A stretch of DNA of 5,756 nt, taken from NCBI GenBank assembly GCA_028276305.1, contig JAPYWO010000109.1, positions 1 to 5,756 on the forward strand, given 5' to 3'. Below, in pieces: positions 1 through 5,169 of this stretch. A program made the position numbers and the translations under genes. Each line of letters begins with the position of its first letter. Positions within the stretch are counted from its first letter, which is position 1. This DNA is from Candidatus Thermokryptus sp. (GTDB lineage Bacteria; Bacteroidota; Ignavibacteria; Kryptoniales; Kryptoniaceae). Below the pieces are notes generated by a model. That model was not told where the DNA came from. It was given only the letters and a program-made list of their open reading frames with translations, and made no database searches.

Positions 1-304
1 CTTCACTACAGTAGCAGAAATAGGCATGACCGCGATTTAGCAAATCGTAACATGCTCTGACATGTTCATCAATATGTTGTGATTGAAAATATAAATCACC
101 GTCCCAATCAACCCCAAGCCACTTTAAACCATCTACGATTGACTGCACCATTTCATCACTTGATCTCTCTTTGTCGGTATCTTCAATTCTCAAGTAAAAT
201 TCGCCTTTATTTTTTCTTGAAAAAAGCCAATTGAAAATCGCTGTTCGCGCTCCTCCAATATGTAGGTGACCTGTTGGACTTGGTGCGAATCTTGTTTTTA
301 TCAA
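1..304 (-). CDS. gltX: Glutamyl-tRNA synthetase, N-terminal part (cut by left edge)
   Basis: This gene charges tRNA(Glu) with glutamate in the cytoplasm (class I aminoacyl-tRNA synthetase). About 101 residues are visible. The protein opens with [21 protein letters not shown], in which HLHIGG is the class I HIGH-type ATP-binding motif at about residues 13-18. This is followed by FNWLFSR and LRIEDTD, both hallmarks of GluRS/GlnRS. The last visible residues, YFCYCSE, carry a Cys-x-Cys like the first half of the zinc site in E. coli-type GluRS; the second half lies off-window. The start must be TTG at 304-302, because an in-frame TGA lies only two codons upstream (310-308) and no ATG or GTG fits; the homology begins right after it. 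No Shine-Dalgarno is obvious. It lies 30 bp downstream of the trpB2 stop on the same strand, so co-transcription is likely. GluRS and not GlnRS is preferred from the zinc-type CxC and the FAPSPTG opening. A non-discriminating GluRS cannot be excluded. Confidence 0.93.
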   Translation of the reverse strand, partial: MIKTRFAPSPTGHLHIGGARTAIFNWLFSRKNKGEFYLRIEDTDKERSSDEMVQSIVDGLKWLGVDWDGDLYFQSQHIDEHVRACYDLLNRGHAYFCYCSE

Positions 305-334
305 ATTTCAATAACGAAATTAATTTTTCTTAGT

Positions 335-1765
335 TTAAGGACGAGGATACCCTGCTAATTTGCGAGTTAATTCATCTATTTCAGAATCCGTTAAAACAAC
401 ATCTTCAAGCGCTCCACTTAAATAATCTTGATATGCGCTCATATCAAAAAATCCATGACCAGAAAGATTGAATAAAATTACCTCTTCCTTGTTTTCCTTC
501 CTTGCTCTAACCGCTTCATCAATCACCGCTCTTATAGCATGAGCAGATTCAGGCGCTGGAACAATTCCTTCGGTTTGCGCAAATTTTAAAGCAGCATCAA
601 AAATCTCATTCTGTGTGTAAGCCCTCGCTTCAATTAAACCATCCGCATATAACTTGCTTACAATTGGACTCATACCGTGATACCTTAATCCACCTGCGTG
701 TATCTTCGGAGGGATGAAATCATGACCAAGCGTGTACATTGGCAAAAGCGGAGTTAACTTGCTTGTATCTCCATAGTCGTAGCTATAAATTCCCTTTGTA
801 AGTGTTGGACAAGCGGATGGTTCAACTGCAAGAACTCGCAAAGATTTTTTCTTTTCATAAAGTTTGTCCATCAAGAAAGGAAAGCTGATCCCTGCGAAAT
901 TTGATCCACCACCAACACAACCGATTATCAATGTTGGGTATTCATTAATTTTTTCAAGCTGTTTTTTCGCTTCAAGTCCTATTATAGTTTGATGCAATAA
1001 AACATGGTTTAAAACACTGCCAAGAGAATATTTCGTTTTTTCGCCCTTGATAGCAACTTCAATCGCTTCGCTTATGGCTATGCCTAAACTTCCGGGAGAG
1101 TCGGGGTCTAATTCAAGGATTTTCCTTCCAACTTTGGTCTCATTGCTTGGACTTGGAGTCACATCTGCGCCCCACATCTGCATGAGAACTTTTCTATATG
1201 GCTTTTGCTCATAACTTGCCCTAACCATAAAAATTTTACACTTCAAATCAAAGTAATTACAAGCAAAAGCAAGGGCACTTCCCCACTGACCAGCCCCTGT
1301 TTCAGTAGTCAAAACTTCTATCCCTTCAAGTTTATTATAATATGCCTGAGCGACAGCCGTGTTGGGCTTATGACTTCCCGAAGGACTGACACCTTCATAC
1401 TTATAATAAATTCTTGCTGGTGTATCAAGCGCTTCTTCTAAATTTCTCGCTCTTATAAGTGGCGTTGGTCTCCATAATAAATATACTTTCAAAACTTCCT
1501 CAGGTATTTCTATCCATTGTTTCTCGCTTATTTCCTGCTCAATCAAACTTTTTGCAAAAATTGTGCTTAACTCGTCAATTGATACTGGTTGACCTGTCTT
1601 AGGGTTTATTGGAGGTTTGGGTTTCTCTGGCAAGTCGTAAACTATATTATACCATTTCTTAGGTATTTCTCGTTCGCTTAAATATACCCTGTTACTTTGC
1701 GTCTTAACTCTCCTTGTCTTCCTCATTTCAACTTGAATTTTATTTGTAATAGTTGTTCCAAACAT
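335..1765 (-). CDS. trpB: Tryptophan synthase beta chain, TrpB2 type (PLP enzyme)
   Basis: A PLP-dependent beta-replacement enzyme that classically condenses indole with serine to give tryptophan. The longest frame is 476 aa. Residues 34-62 contain PKKWYNI, DLP and NPKTGQP, the N-terminal signature of the TrpB2 subfamily. The PLP lysine is K133 in GSHKPNTA. The catalytic glutamate region is TETGAGQWG (E155). GCVGGGSN (282-289) is the cofactor phosphate loop. HAGGLRYHG (357-364) and PAPESAHA (403-410) are typical of TrpB2 and differ from classical TrpB1. LSGHGFFD (435-441) lies near the pyridine-nitrogen serine. No catalytic residue is missing. The start is uncertain: ATG at 1765 overlaps the upstream nuclease gene by 26 bp. 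ATG at 1726 (Met14) leaves a 13-bp gap, gives 463 aa and fits the family N-terminus at least as well; neither has a clear SD. No trpA or other trp gene is visible. TrpB2 proteins often lack the TrpA-docking surface, so indole salvage or another serine-dependent reaction is possible. Confidence 0.92.
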   Translation of the reverse strand: MFGTTITNKIQVEMRKTRRVKTQSNRVYLSEREIPKKWYNIVYDLPEKPKPPINPKTGQPVSIDELSTIFAKSLIEQEISEKQWIEIPEEVLKVYLLWRPTPLIRARNLEEALDTPARIYYKYEGVSPSGSHKPNTAVAQAYYNKLEGIEVLTTETGAGQWGSALAFACNYFDLKCKIFMVRASYEQKPYRKVLMQMWGADVTPSPSNETKVGRKILELDPDSPGSLGIAISEAIEVAIKGEKTKYSLGSVLNHVLLHQTIIGLEAKKQLEKINEYPTLIIGCVGGGSNFAGISFPFLMDKLYEKKKSLRVLAVEPSACPTLTKGIYSYDYGDTSKLTPLLPMYTLGHDFIPPKIHAGGLRYHGMSPIVSKLYADGLIEARAYTQNEIFDAALKFAQTEGIVPAPESAHAIRAVIDEAVRARKENKEEVILFNLSGHGFFDMSAYQDYLSGALEDVVLTDSEIDELTRKLAGYPRP

Positions 1766-2672
1766 TTAACCAAATATAAGCAAGCCGAACAGCTGATTTT
1801 TCCATTCTTGAAAGGACAAGTGAACCAAGTCGCTCGTTCATAATTGAGTAATAATCGTCGGAATAAATATATCTTGTCCTTCCATCTCGCTTCTCAACTC
1901 TATAGAGTTTCTCTACCGGTATTTTATCCTTCGCAAATCTATCCGCCTCAAGTATCGGCTCAATATATTTATAACTTTCAAGGACGATATCAAATGCAAA
2001 TTTAACTTTGTCAGAAATCGGTTCAAAATTAACAAGTTCACTCGCAAGTCGCTTCGGATTAAAATTCAACCCATTCTTGGAAATCATATGCTTCACAAGT
2101 TCGGTTTCAAACCTTGAGTGAATTCCCGGTTGATTTGTCAAATGCCCGTCGTAATTTTCAGTGACATGTAAAGGTTGATGTGCATCTTCAACATAATGCG
2201 CAATCCATGAAAAATATCTCAACATTTTTTCATTACTCTGATTTGAAATCGCCTCACCTAAACTATCCATCACATCAGCGATTCTCCATGGTAAAAGCCC
2301 ATTTTTTTGAACATTTTCAAATCCAAATTTCTCAATCGCTTTTCTTTTATCCCGTGGTAATTCCTCAAAAGGATAACTTCCATATCTATCAATATCAATA
2401 AAGTGATTGAATTGCTCATCTTTAAGCTCATTTCTAACCATATCAGGTTCAATGCATCTCTCAATAATGGTTGCTTTGTTCGCCTCAAGAAACTTTTTAA
2501 GTGAGTTGAATTTCTGTTGTTCAACACCCTTTACGCTTTGAAGGTTCAAAATTATATCAATTGCAAGTTCAGTGATCTTTTTGTGGGCTTCAAAACCCCA
2601 AGAATTTGCATTTTCAATTTTAAATTGAAAAATCAAAAAAAGTGCAATTAAAGTAAAAATAAAATTTCGCAT
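1740..2672 (-). CDS. Secreted zinc-dependent S1/P1 nuclease / phospholipase C superfamily protein
   Basis: A 310-aa exported hydrolase predicted to bind three zinc ions. Residues 1-24 look like a signal peptide: [14 protein letters not shown], then cleavage near ENANS|W. This would leave Trp25 as the mature N-terminus, whose backbone and amino group ligate zinc in this superfamily. Likely ligands in order are W25, H30 (WGFEAH), D77 (EPDMVR), H90 (FNHFIDID), H159, D163 and H169 ([11 protein letters not shown]), H185 and E189 (GIHSRFE). The HxxxDxHQPLH block is the family signature. The last ligand is Glu, as in Bacillus cereus phospholipase C, whereas fungal P1/S1 nucleases have Asp. The substrate (single-stranded nucleic acid or phospholipid) therefore cannot be decided. 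A single Cys (C73) rules out the disulfides seen in fungal enzymes. It is first in a probable nuclease-trpB2-gltX transcript just after a terminator. ATG at 2672 has no SD. The family call is firm; the substrate is not. Confidence 0.87.
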   Translation of the reverse strand: MRNFIFTLIALFLIFQFKIENANSWGFEAHKKITELAIDIILNLQSVKGVEQQKFNSLKKFLEANKATIIERCIEPDMVRNELKDEQFNHFIDIDRYGSYPFEELPRDKRKAIEKFGFENVQKNGLLPWRIADVMDSLGEAISNQSNEKMLRYFSWIAHYVEDAHQPLHVTENYDGHLTNQPGIHSRFETELVKHMISKNGLNFNPKRLASELVNFEPISDKVKFAFDIVLESYKYIEPILEADRFAKDKIPVEKLYRVEKRDGRTRYIYSDDYYSIMNERLGSLVLSRMEKSAVRLAYIWLNVWNNYYK

Positions 2673-2692
2673 TTAAATAGAGTTTTTGTTTT

Positions 2693-2710
2693 CAATTTGC
2701 AATAACGAAT
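2693..2710. repeat. Intergenic 18-bp motif, copy 1
   Basis: CAATTTGCAATAACGAAT lies between the terminator T-tract and the nuclease start. It matches the copy at 5150-5167 at 17 of 18 positions. On the minus strand it reads towards the nuclease gene, about 20 bp upstream of its ATG. It may be a promoter part or a regulator site. Its function is not known to me. Confidence 0.4.
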
Positions 2711-2741
2711 AAAAAGTGGCGGTTGCCATACAGCAACCGCC
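2711..2741 (-). terminator. Rho-independent terminator of the sppA-HU-TPR-bS22-like operon
   Basis: A perfect 9-bp inverted repeat, GGCGGTTGC (2718-2726) and GCAACCGCC (2733-2741), encloses a 6-nt loop. Read on the minus strand, the stem is followed after two bases by a run of five Ts (2715-2711), the classic intrinsic terminator layout. It starts 8 bp beyond the stop codon of the 31-aa ribosomal protein gene. There is no T-run on the plus-strand side, so it acts in the minus direction only. Confidence 0.85.
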
Positions 2742-2749
2742 TAAATAAA

Positions 2750-2845
2750 CTATCTTAACTTCTTCTTATGCCTCATCTTCCTACGTCTTTTCTTCCACTT
2801 ATGCTTGTTCATCTTCTTTTTCCTCTTCTTCCTGAGGTTAGGCAT
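2750..2845 (-). CDS. 31-aa basic ribosomal protein, AURKAIP1/COX24 (mS38, bS22-like) family
   Basis: A very short gene encoding 31 residues that begin MPNLRKKRKKKMNKHKWKK and end RHKKKLR. It has 13 Lys, 7 Arg and 2 His, so 20 of 31 residues are Lys or Arg. The core KxMNxHKW(K)K followed by an Arg/Lys run matches the C-terminal domain of mitochondrial mS38 (AURKAIP1/Cox24). It also matches the short bacterial proteins annotated as AURKAIP1/COX24 domain proteins or bS22. These lie on the small ribosomal subunit and contact 16S rRNA near the decoding region. The gene has a full GGAGGTGA Shine-Dalgarno 6 nt before ATG and sits 26 bp after the zinc-ribbon/TPR gene. A strong terminator follows directly. 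All of this argues that it is real and the last gene of the operon. A random Lys/Arg-rich frame would not carry both the KMNKHK core and this SD. The exact family name (bS22 or another mS38 homologue) is inferred. Confidence 0.88.
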   Translation of the reverse strand: MPNLRKKRKKKMNKHKWKKRRRKMRHKKKLR

Positions 2846-2851
2846 AAATTT

Positions 2852-2859
2852 TCACCTCC
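2852..2859 (-). promoter_or_regulatory. Strong Shine-Dalgarno for the 31-aa ribosomal protein
   Basis: On the minus strand GGAGGTGA lies 6 nt before the ATG at 2845. It is an eight-base perfect match to the usual 16S rRNA 3' end and by far the best SD in this window. It fixes the start codon. Confidence 0.88.
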
Positions 2860-2871
2860 AAATTAATTTTG

Positions 2872-3708
2872 TTAGAATTTATGTTGCTCAAGCATCCTTT
2901 TTGCCTTCTGGGCAACATCGGCATTCGGATTAATATCAATGCATTTGTTAAAATATTCCCTCGCTTTTTCAACATTTCCAGTAACGAGATTTACAACTCC
3001 AAGATTATAAAGCGCCAATTGATGATTTGGGGCATAGGATAACGCCTTCTCCATCTCCGCTATAGCTTCATTAACTTTGCCGAGCTCAAAAAGACAAATC
3101 CCCATATCAACCCTCGCATCTGGGTCTGATTCATTTCTTTCAAGATATCTCCTGTAGTATTCAACAGCTTGATCAAAAATATGAACATCTTGAAGTAAAT
3201 TTGCAAGTTTCAATGTTGCCTGAATATCGTCTGGATTTGAATTAACACGCTCTCGCAATTTATTTATCTCAGCCATAATTTCAGAGTTTATTTCGGGATG
3301 TTGATGTACATCCACAGCTTTTTCCTTTTCCTTTCTCATAACGCCATAAACCACCAGTCCCAAGAAAACAACCGCAAGCCCAACATAAAAAACCTGAGTT
3401 GATGAAATTTTAAATCTCTTCTGCTTTCTTTGTTTAACTTCTTTTTCTCTTTTATGCTCCTGAACTTTGGGTGGTTTAAATTCAATATCAATTTTTCTTC
3501 CGCTCTCTTTTTCAGAAGTTGATTCCAATGCGCCAGTCAAAATAGAGCCACAACTTACACAATACCTGCTCCCAACTTCATTTTCATATCCACAAACTTC
3601 GCAAACCAAAACCTTGACTTCTTCAGCCAACTTTGAACCACAATTATAGCAAAACTTTGCTTGTTCAGGCAAAGTTACACCACAAACGGGACAAATTTTT
3701 TCGCTCAT
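2872..3708 (-). CDS. Double zinc-ribbon, single-pass membrane protein with C-terminal TPR repeats
   Basis: A 278-aa protein of unknown specific function with clear architecture. Two tandem zinc ribbons fill the N-terminus: C6-x2-C9...C20-x2-C23 and C36-x2-C39...C50-x2-C53, each with the CPVCG / FCYNCG-like knuckle pattern. A charged, Lys/Glu-rich linker follows (about 62-100). One transmembrane helix lies at about 105-123 (VFYVGLAVVFLGLVVYGVM). From about 160 to 275 there are roughly three tetratricopeptide repeats, marked by YYRRYLERNESDPDAR, AIAEMEKALSYAPNH and ALYNLGVV..AREYFNKCIDINPN. With the positive linker before the helix, the ribbons are probably cytoplasmic and the TPRs periplasmic. 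It is likely a scaffold or adaptor; no enzymatic motif is visible. The ATG at 3708 has an AAGGAAA SD and is 20 bp after the HU-like stop. Zinc-ribbon plus TPR is a loose combination used by many unrelated proteins, so no gene name is given. Confidence 0.87.
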   Translation of the reverse strand: MSEKICPVCGVTLPEQAKFCYNCGSKLAEEVKVLVCEVCGYENEVGSRYCVSCGSILTGALESTSEKESGRKIDIEFKPPKVQEHKREKEVKQRKQKRFKISSTQVFYVGLAVVFLGLVVYGVMRKEKEKAVDVHQHPEINSEIMAEINKLRERVNSNPDDIQATLKLANLLQDVHIFDQAVEYYRRYLERNESDPDARVDMGICLFELGKVNEAIAEMEKALSYAPNHQLALYNLGVVNLVTGNVEKAREYFNKCIDINPNADVAQKAKRMLEQHKF

Positions 3709-3716
3709 GTTAAAAA

Positions 3717-3723
3717 TTTCCTT
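3717..3723 (-). promoter_or_regulatory. Ribosome binding site of the zinc-ribbon/TPR gene
   Basis: AAGGAAA on the minus strand, with 8 nt between it and the ATG at 3708. It supports that start. It is moderate in strength compared with the SD of the downstream mini ribosomal gene. Confidence 0.6.
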
Positions 3724-3728
3724 GATTT

Positions 3729-4091
3729 TTAAGCGTTTGATTTCCCTTCTACACTTGAGCCAGACGACGAACCTTGAATTCCCTTCTCCTCAAGAATTTT
3801 ATGCCTCAAACTTTCAATGACCATCTGTTTGAACTCCCTTGTTGGCTTAAAATCAGGTACATATCTGTCTTCAAGTGGGACAATCTCACCTTTTTTTGGA
3901 TTTCTCGCAATTCGTGCTTTTCGTTTCACAACTCTAAAAGTCCCAAATCCACGAATCTGAACATAATCACCTCTCTTCAAAGAATCCATTATTATAGAAA
4001 TCGCCCCATCAATTATCCTTTCAACATCAGCAACTGAAACTATAGGTCCTATTCTTTCTGCTAAAATTCTAACTAATTCTGTCTTCGTCAA
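3729..4091 (-). CDS. HU/IHF-family nucleoid DNA-binding protein with C-terminal tail
   Basis: A small dimeric DNA-bending protein of the bacterial chromosome, 120 aa. The N-terminus TKTELVRILAERIG and the middle VERIIDGAISIIMDSLKRGDYVQIRGFGTF (residues 23-52) form the helical dimer core. The DNA-binding arm follows, with FRVVKRKARIARNPKKGE (52-69). P65 is the intercalating proline at the arm tip. The usual RNPxTG reads RNPKKG here, so the Thr is replaced by Lys. REFKQMV (85-91) is the family C-terminal helix. The family is usually about 90 aa; here about 28 extra residues end in a Ser/Gly-rich, probably disordered tail (GSSSGSSVEGKSNA). The start is TTG at 4091. An in-frame TGA lies four codons upstream, and the nearby ATG at 4098 is out of frame and meets a stop after three codons. 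It follows sppA by 28 bp. HU versus an IHF-like paralogue cannot be settled from the sequence. Confidence 0.93.
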   Translation of the reverse strand: MTKTELVRILAERIGPIVSVADVERIIDGAISIIMDSLKRGDYVQIRGFGTFRVVKRKARIARNPKKGEIVPLEDRYVPDFKPTREFKQMVIESLRHKILEEKGIQGSSSGSSVEGKSNA

Positions 4092-4119
4092 TTTCTCATC
4101 TCAATTTTGTTTTTAATTT

Positions 4120-5076
4120 TTACGGAATAAACTCACACCGATATTGTAAAATCGGCTGATTTAAAATTGCTCCTTTTATCTCATCAAGAGTTTTTGACTC
4201 AAAAAGTATGTCAAGAAGCCCTGGTTTCTTTTTTCTCTCTTTAACAATCTTCGGCTCTCCTTTTATACCAGCCATTTCTCCAGCAATTTTTATAGCAGTT
4301 TCAAGTGTCCCGAGAGTATCAACAAGTCCAAGTTCAAGGGCTTGTTTGCCCGTGAAAATTCTACCATCAGCGATTTTCAAAACATCATCTTTCTTCATTT
4401 TCCGCTCATTTACAACATGGTTAACAAACTGCTCGTAAACATCATCTATTACACTTTGAAAATACTTTCTTTCTTCCGGGGTTAAACCACGATAGGGATT
4501 CCCTGAATCCTTAAACTTCCCACTTTTCACTATTTCAAAATCAACGCCAATTTTATCAAGCAATTTTTTAAAATTTGGGAATTGGGCTATAACACCAATA
4601 CTCCCAGTTATAGTGCCTGGGTTTGCAACTATTTTACTTCCAGCAAGAGAAACATAATAACCGCCACTTGCAGCAACCGAACCCATAGAAACAATTACCG
4701 GTTTTTTCTCCCTTGCCTTCTTCAATTCTTGAAATATCTCCTCACTTGCTGATACTCCTCCTCCCGGAGAATCAACATAAAAAACAATCGCCTTGACCGA
4801 TGTACTTTTTGCGTATTTCTTTATCTGCTTTACAATTTCCTCCGAACTTATAATAACTCCTTTCAACTCAATTAAAGCAACTTTATCCTTCCCGGAGTCA
4901 ATTTCCTCCTCAGCTTCAACTTTCATAGAAGAAACAAGCGTATAAAAACTCAATGCCACCAAAAGCACCGCCAGAGATAGAATTATTCCAATTATTCCCA
5001 AAAACCATTTCGCTTCCTTGCTCATCTGTAAAGGGCTACTTTGTTTTTCTTGAATTAATTTTACGAAAAATTTCAT
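4120..5076 (-). CDS. sppA: Signal peptide peptidase SppA, short (36K) type
   Basis: A membrane-anchored serine protease (family S49) that degrades cleaved signal peptides in or at the cytoplasmic membrane. It is 318 aa, the size of the single-domain Bacillus-type enzyme and about half of E. coli 67K SppA. One transmembrane anchor lies at about 24-47 (WFLGIIGIILSLAVLLVALSF). The protease domain runs from about 65 to 275. FYVDSPGGGV (99-108) is the oxyanion/crotonase-like loop. The nucleophile is S137 in GSVAASGGYY and the general base is K189 in KSGKFKD. Their spacing of 52 residues equals that of B. subtilis SppA (S147/K199). GRIFTGKQALELGLVD (238-253) is a further family signature. Both catalytic residues are present. 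ATG at 5076 is the first possible start (in-frame TGA three codons upstream) and has no SD. ATG at 5025 (Met18) would also keep the anchor. It heads the operon sppA-HU-TPR-bS22-like. Confidence 0.95.
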   Translation of the reverse strand: MKFFVKLIQEKQSSPLQMSKEAKWFLGIIGIILSLAVLLVALSFYTLVSSMKVEAEEEIDSGKDKVALIELKGVIISSEEIVKQIKKYAKSTSVKAIVFYVDSPGGGVSASEEIFQELKKAREKKPVIVSMGSVAASGGYYVSLAGSKIVANPGTITGSIGVIAQFPNFKKLLDKIGVDFEIVKSGKFKDSGNPYRGLTPEERKYFQSVIDDVYEQFVNHVVNERKMKKDDVLKIADGRIFTGKQALELGLVDTLGTLETAIKIAGEMAGIKGEPKIVKERKKKPGLLDILFESKTLDEIKGAILNQPILQYRCEFIP

Positions 5077-5108
5077 TAAAAATCAATCAAAAAGACAAAA
5101 GATAAATT

Positions 5109-5137
5109 TTGCCTTCCATCTCCAAAAATGATATATT
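5109..5137 (+). promoter_or_regulatory. Candidate sigma70-type promoter for the methyltransferase gene
   Basis: TTGCCT (5109-5114) and TATATT (5132-5137) are separated by 17 bp, giving a predicted transcript start near 5144 and a leader of about 26 nt. Sequences this AT-rich yield such matches easily, and Bacteroidota-like species use a different consensus, so this is tentative. Confidence 0.3.
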
Positions 5138-5149
5138 AAGAAAAAATCA

Positions 5150-5167
5150 CAATTTGCATTAACGAAT
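5150..5167. repeat. Intergenic 18-bp motif, copy 2
   Basis: CAATTTGCATTAACGAAT differs from the copy at 2693-2710 at one position only. It is 3 nt before the methyltransferase ATG and about 74 nt upstream of sppA. Its minus-strand orientation relative to sppA is the same as that of copy 1 relative to the nuclease gene. Confidence 0.4.
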
Positions 5168-5169
5168 CT

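Larger units (their letters stand above)
5077..5169. promoter_or_regulatory. Divergent intergenic region between sppA and the rRNA methyltransferase
   Basis: These 93 bp must contain the promoters of the sppA operon (minus) and of the methyltransferase gene (plus). They are very AT-rich, with an ATATAT core at 5131-5136 that could serve as a -10 element on either strand. The 18-bp repeat copy 2 lies at 5150-5167, next to the methyltransferase ATG. No SD precedes either start. No terminator hairpin is seen, as expected between divergent genes. Confidence 0.6.

Noticed and set aside
305..334. Possible terminator or promoter between trpB2 and gltX.
   Set aside because: The 30-bp gap has no inverted repeat, and the degenerate copy of the 18-bp motif there has no -10-like sequence at a suitable distance. 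Read-through from trpB2 into gltX is the simpler explanation.
1205..1441. Plus-strand open frame of 78 codons inside trpB2.
   Set aside because: It is antisense to strongly conserved TrpB2 sequence, shows no family resemblance or SD, and is explained by codon bias of the real gene. The same applies to the plus-strand frames at 2180-2401, 3467-3649, 3774-4037 and 4208-4438.
2270..2527. Minus-strand 85-codon frame inside the nuclease gene.
   Set aside because: It is the alternative frame of a gene whose zinc-ligand motifs are all in the longer frame; no domain is recognisable.
2674..2702. A TTGCAA - 17 bp - TATTTA sigma70-like pair on the minus strand before the nuclease gene.
   Set aside because: The -10 ends one base before the ATG at 2672, so transcription would begin inside the coding region and lose the start codon. 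The TTGCAA also belongs to the repeated 18-bp motif, so another role is more likely.
5087..5119. A 10-codon minus-strand reading frame (MEGKIYLLSF) upstream of sppA, with GGAG just before its ATG.
   Set aside because: The GGAG abuts the ATG with no spacer, so it cannot act as a proper SD. The peptide has no regulatory codon pattern and it lies in AT-rich leader DNA where short frames are expected.
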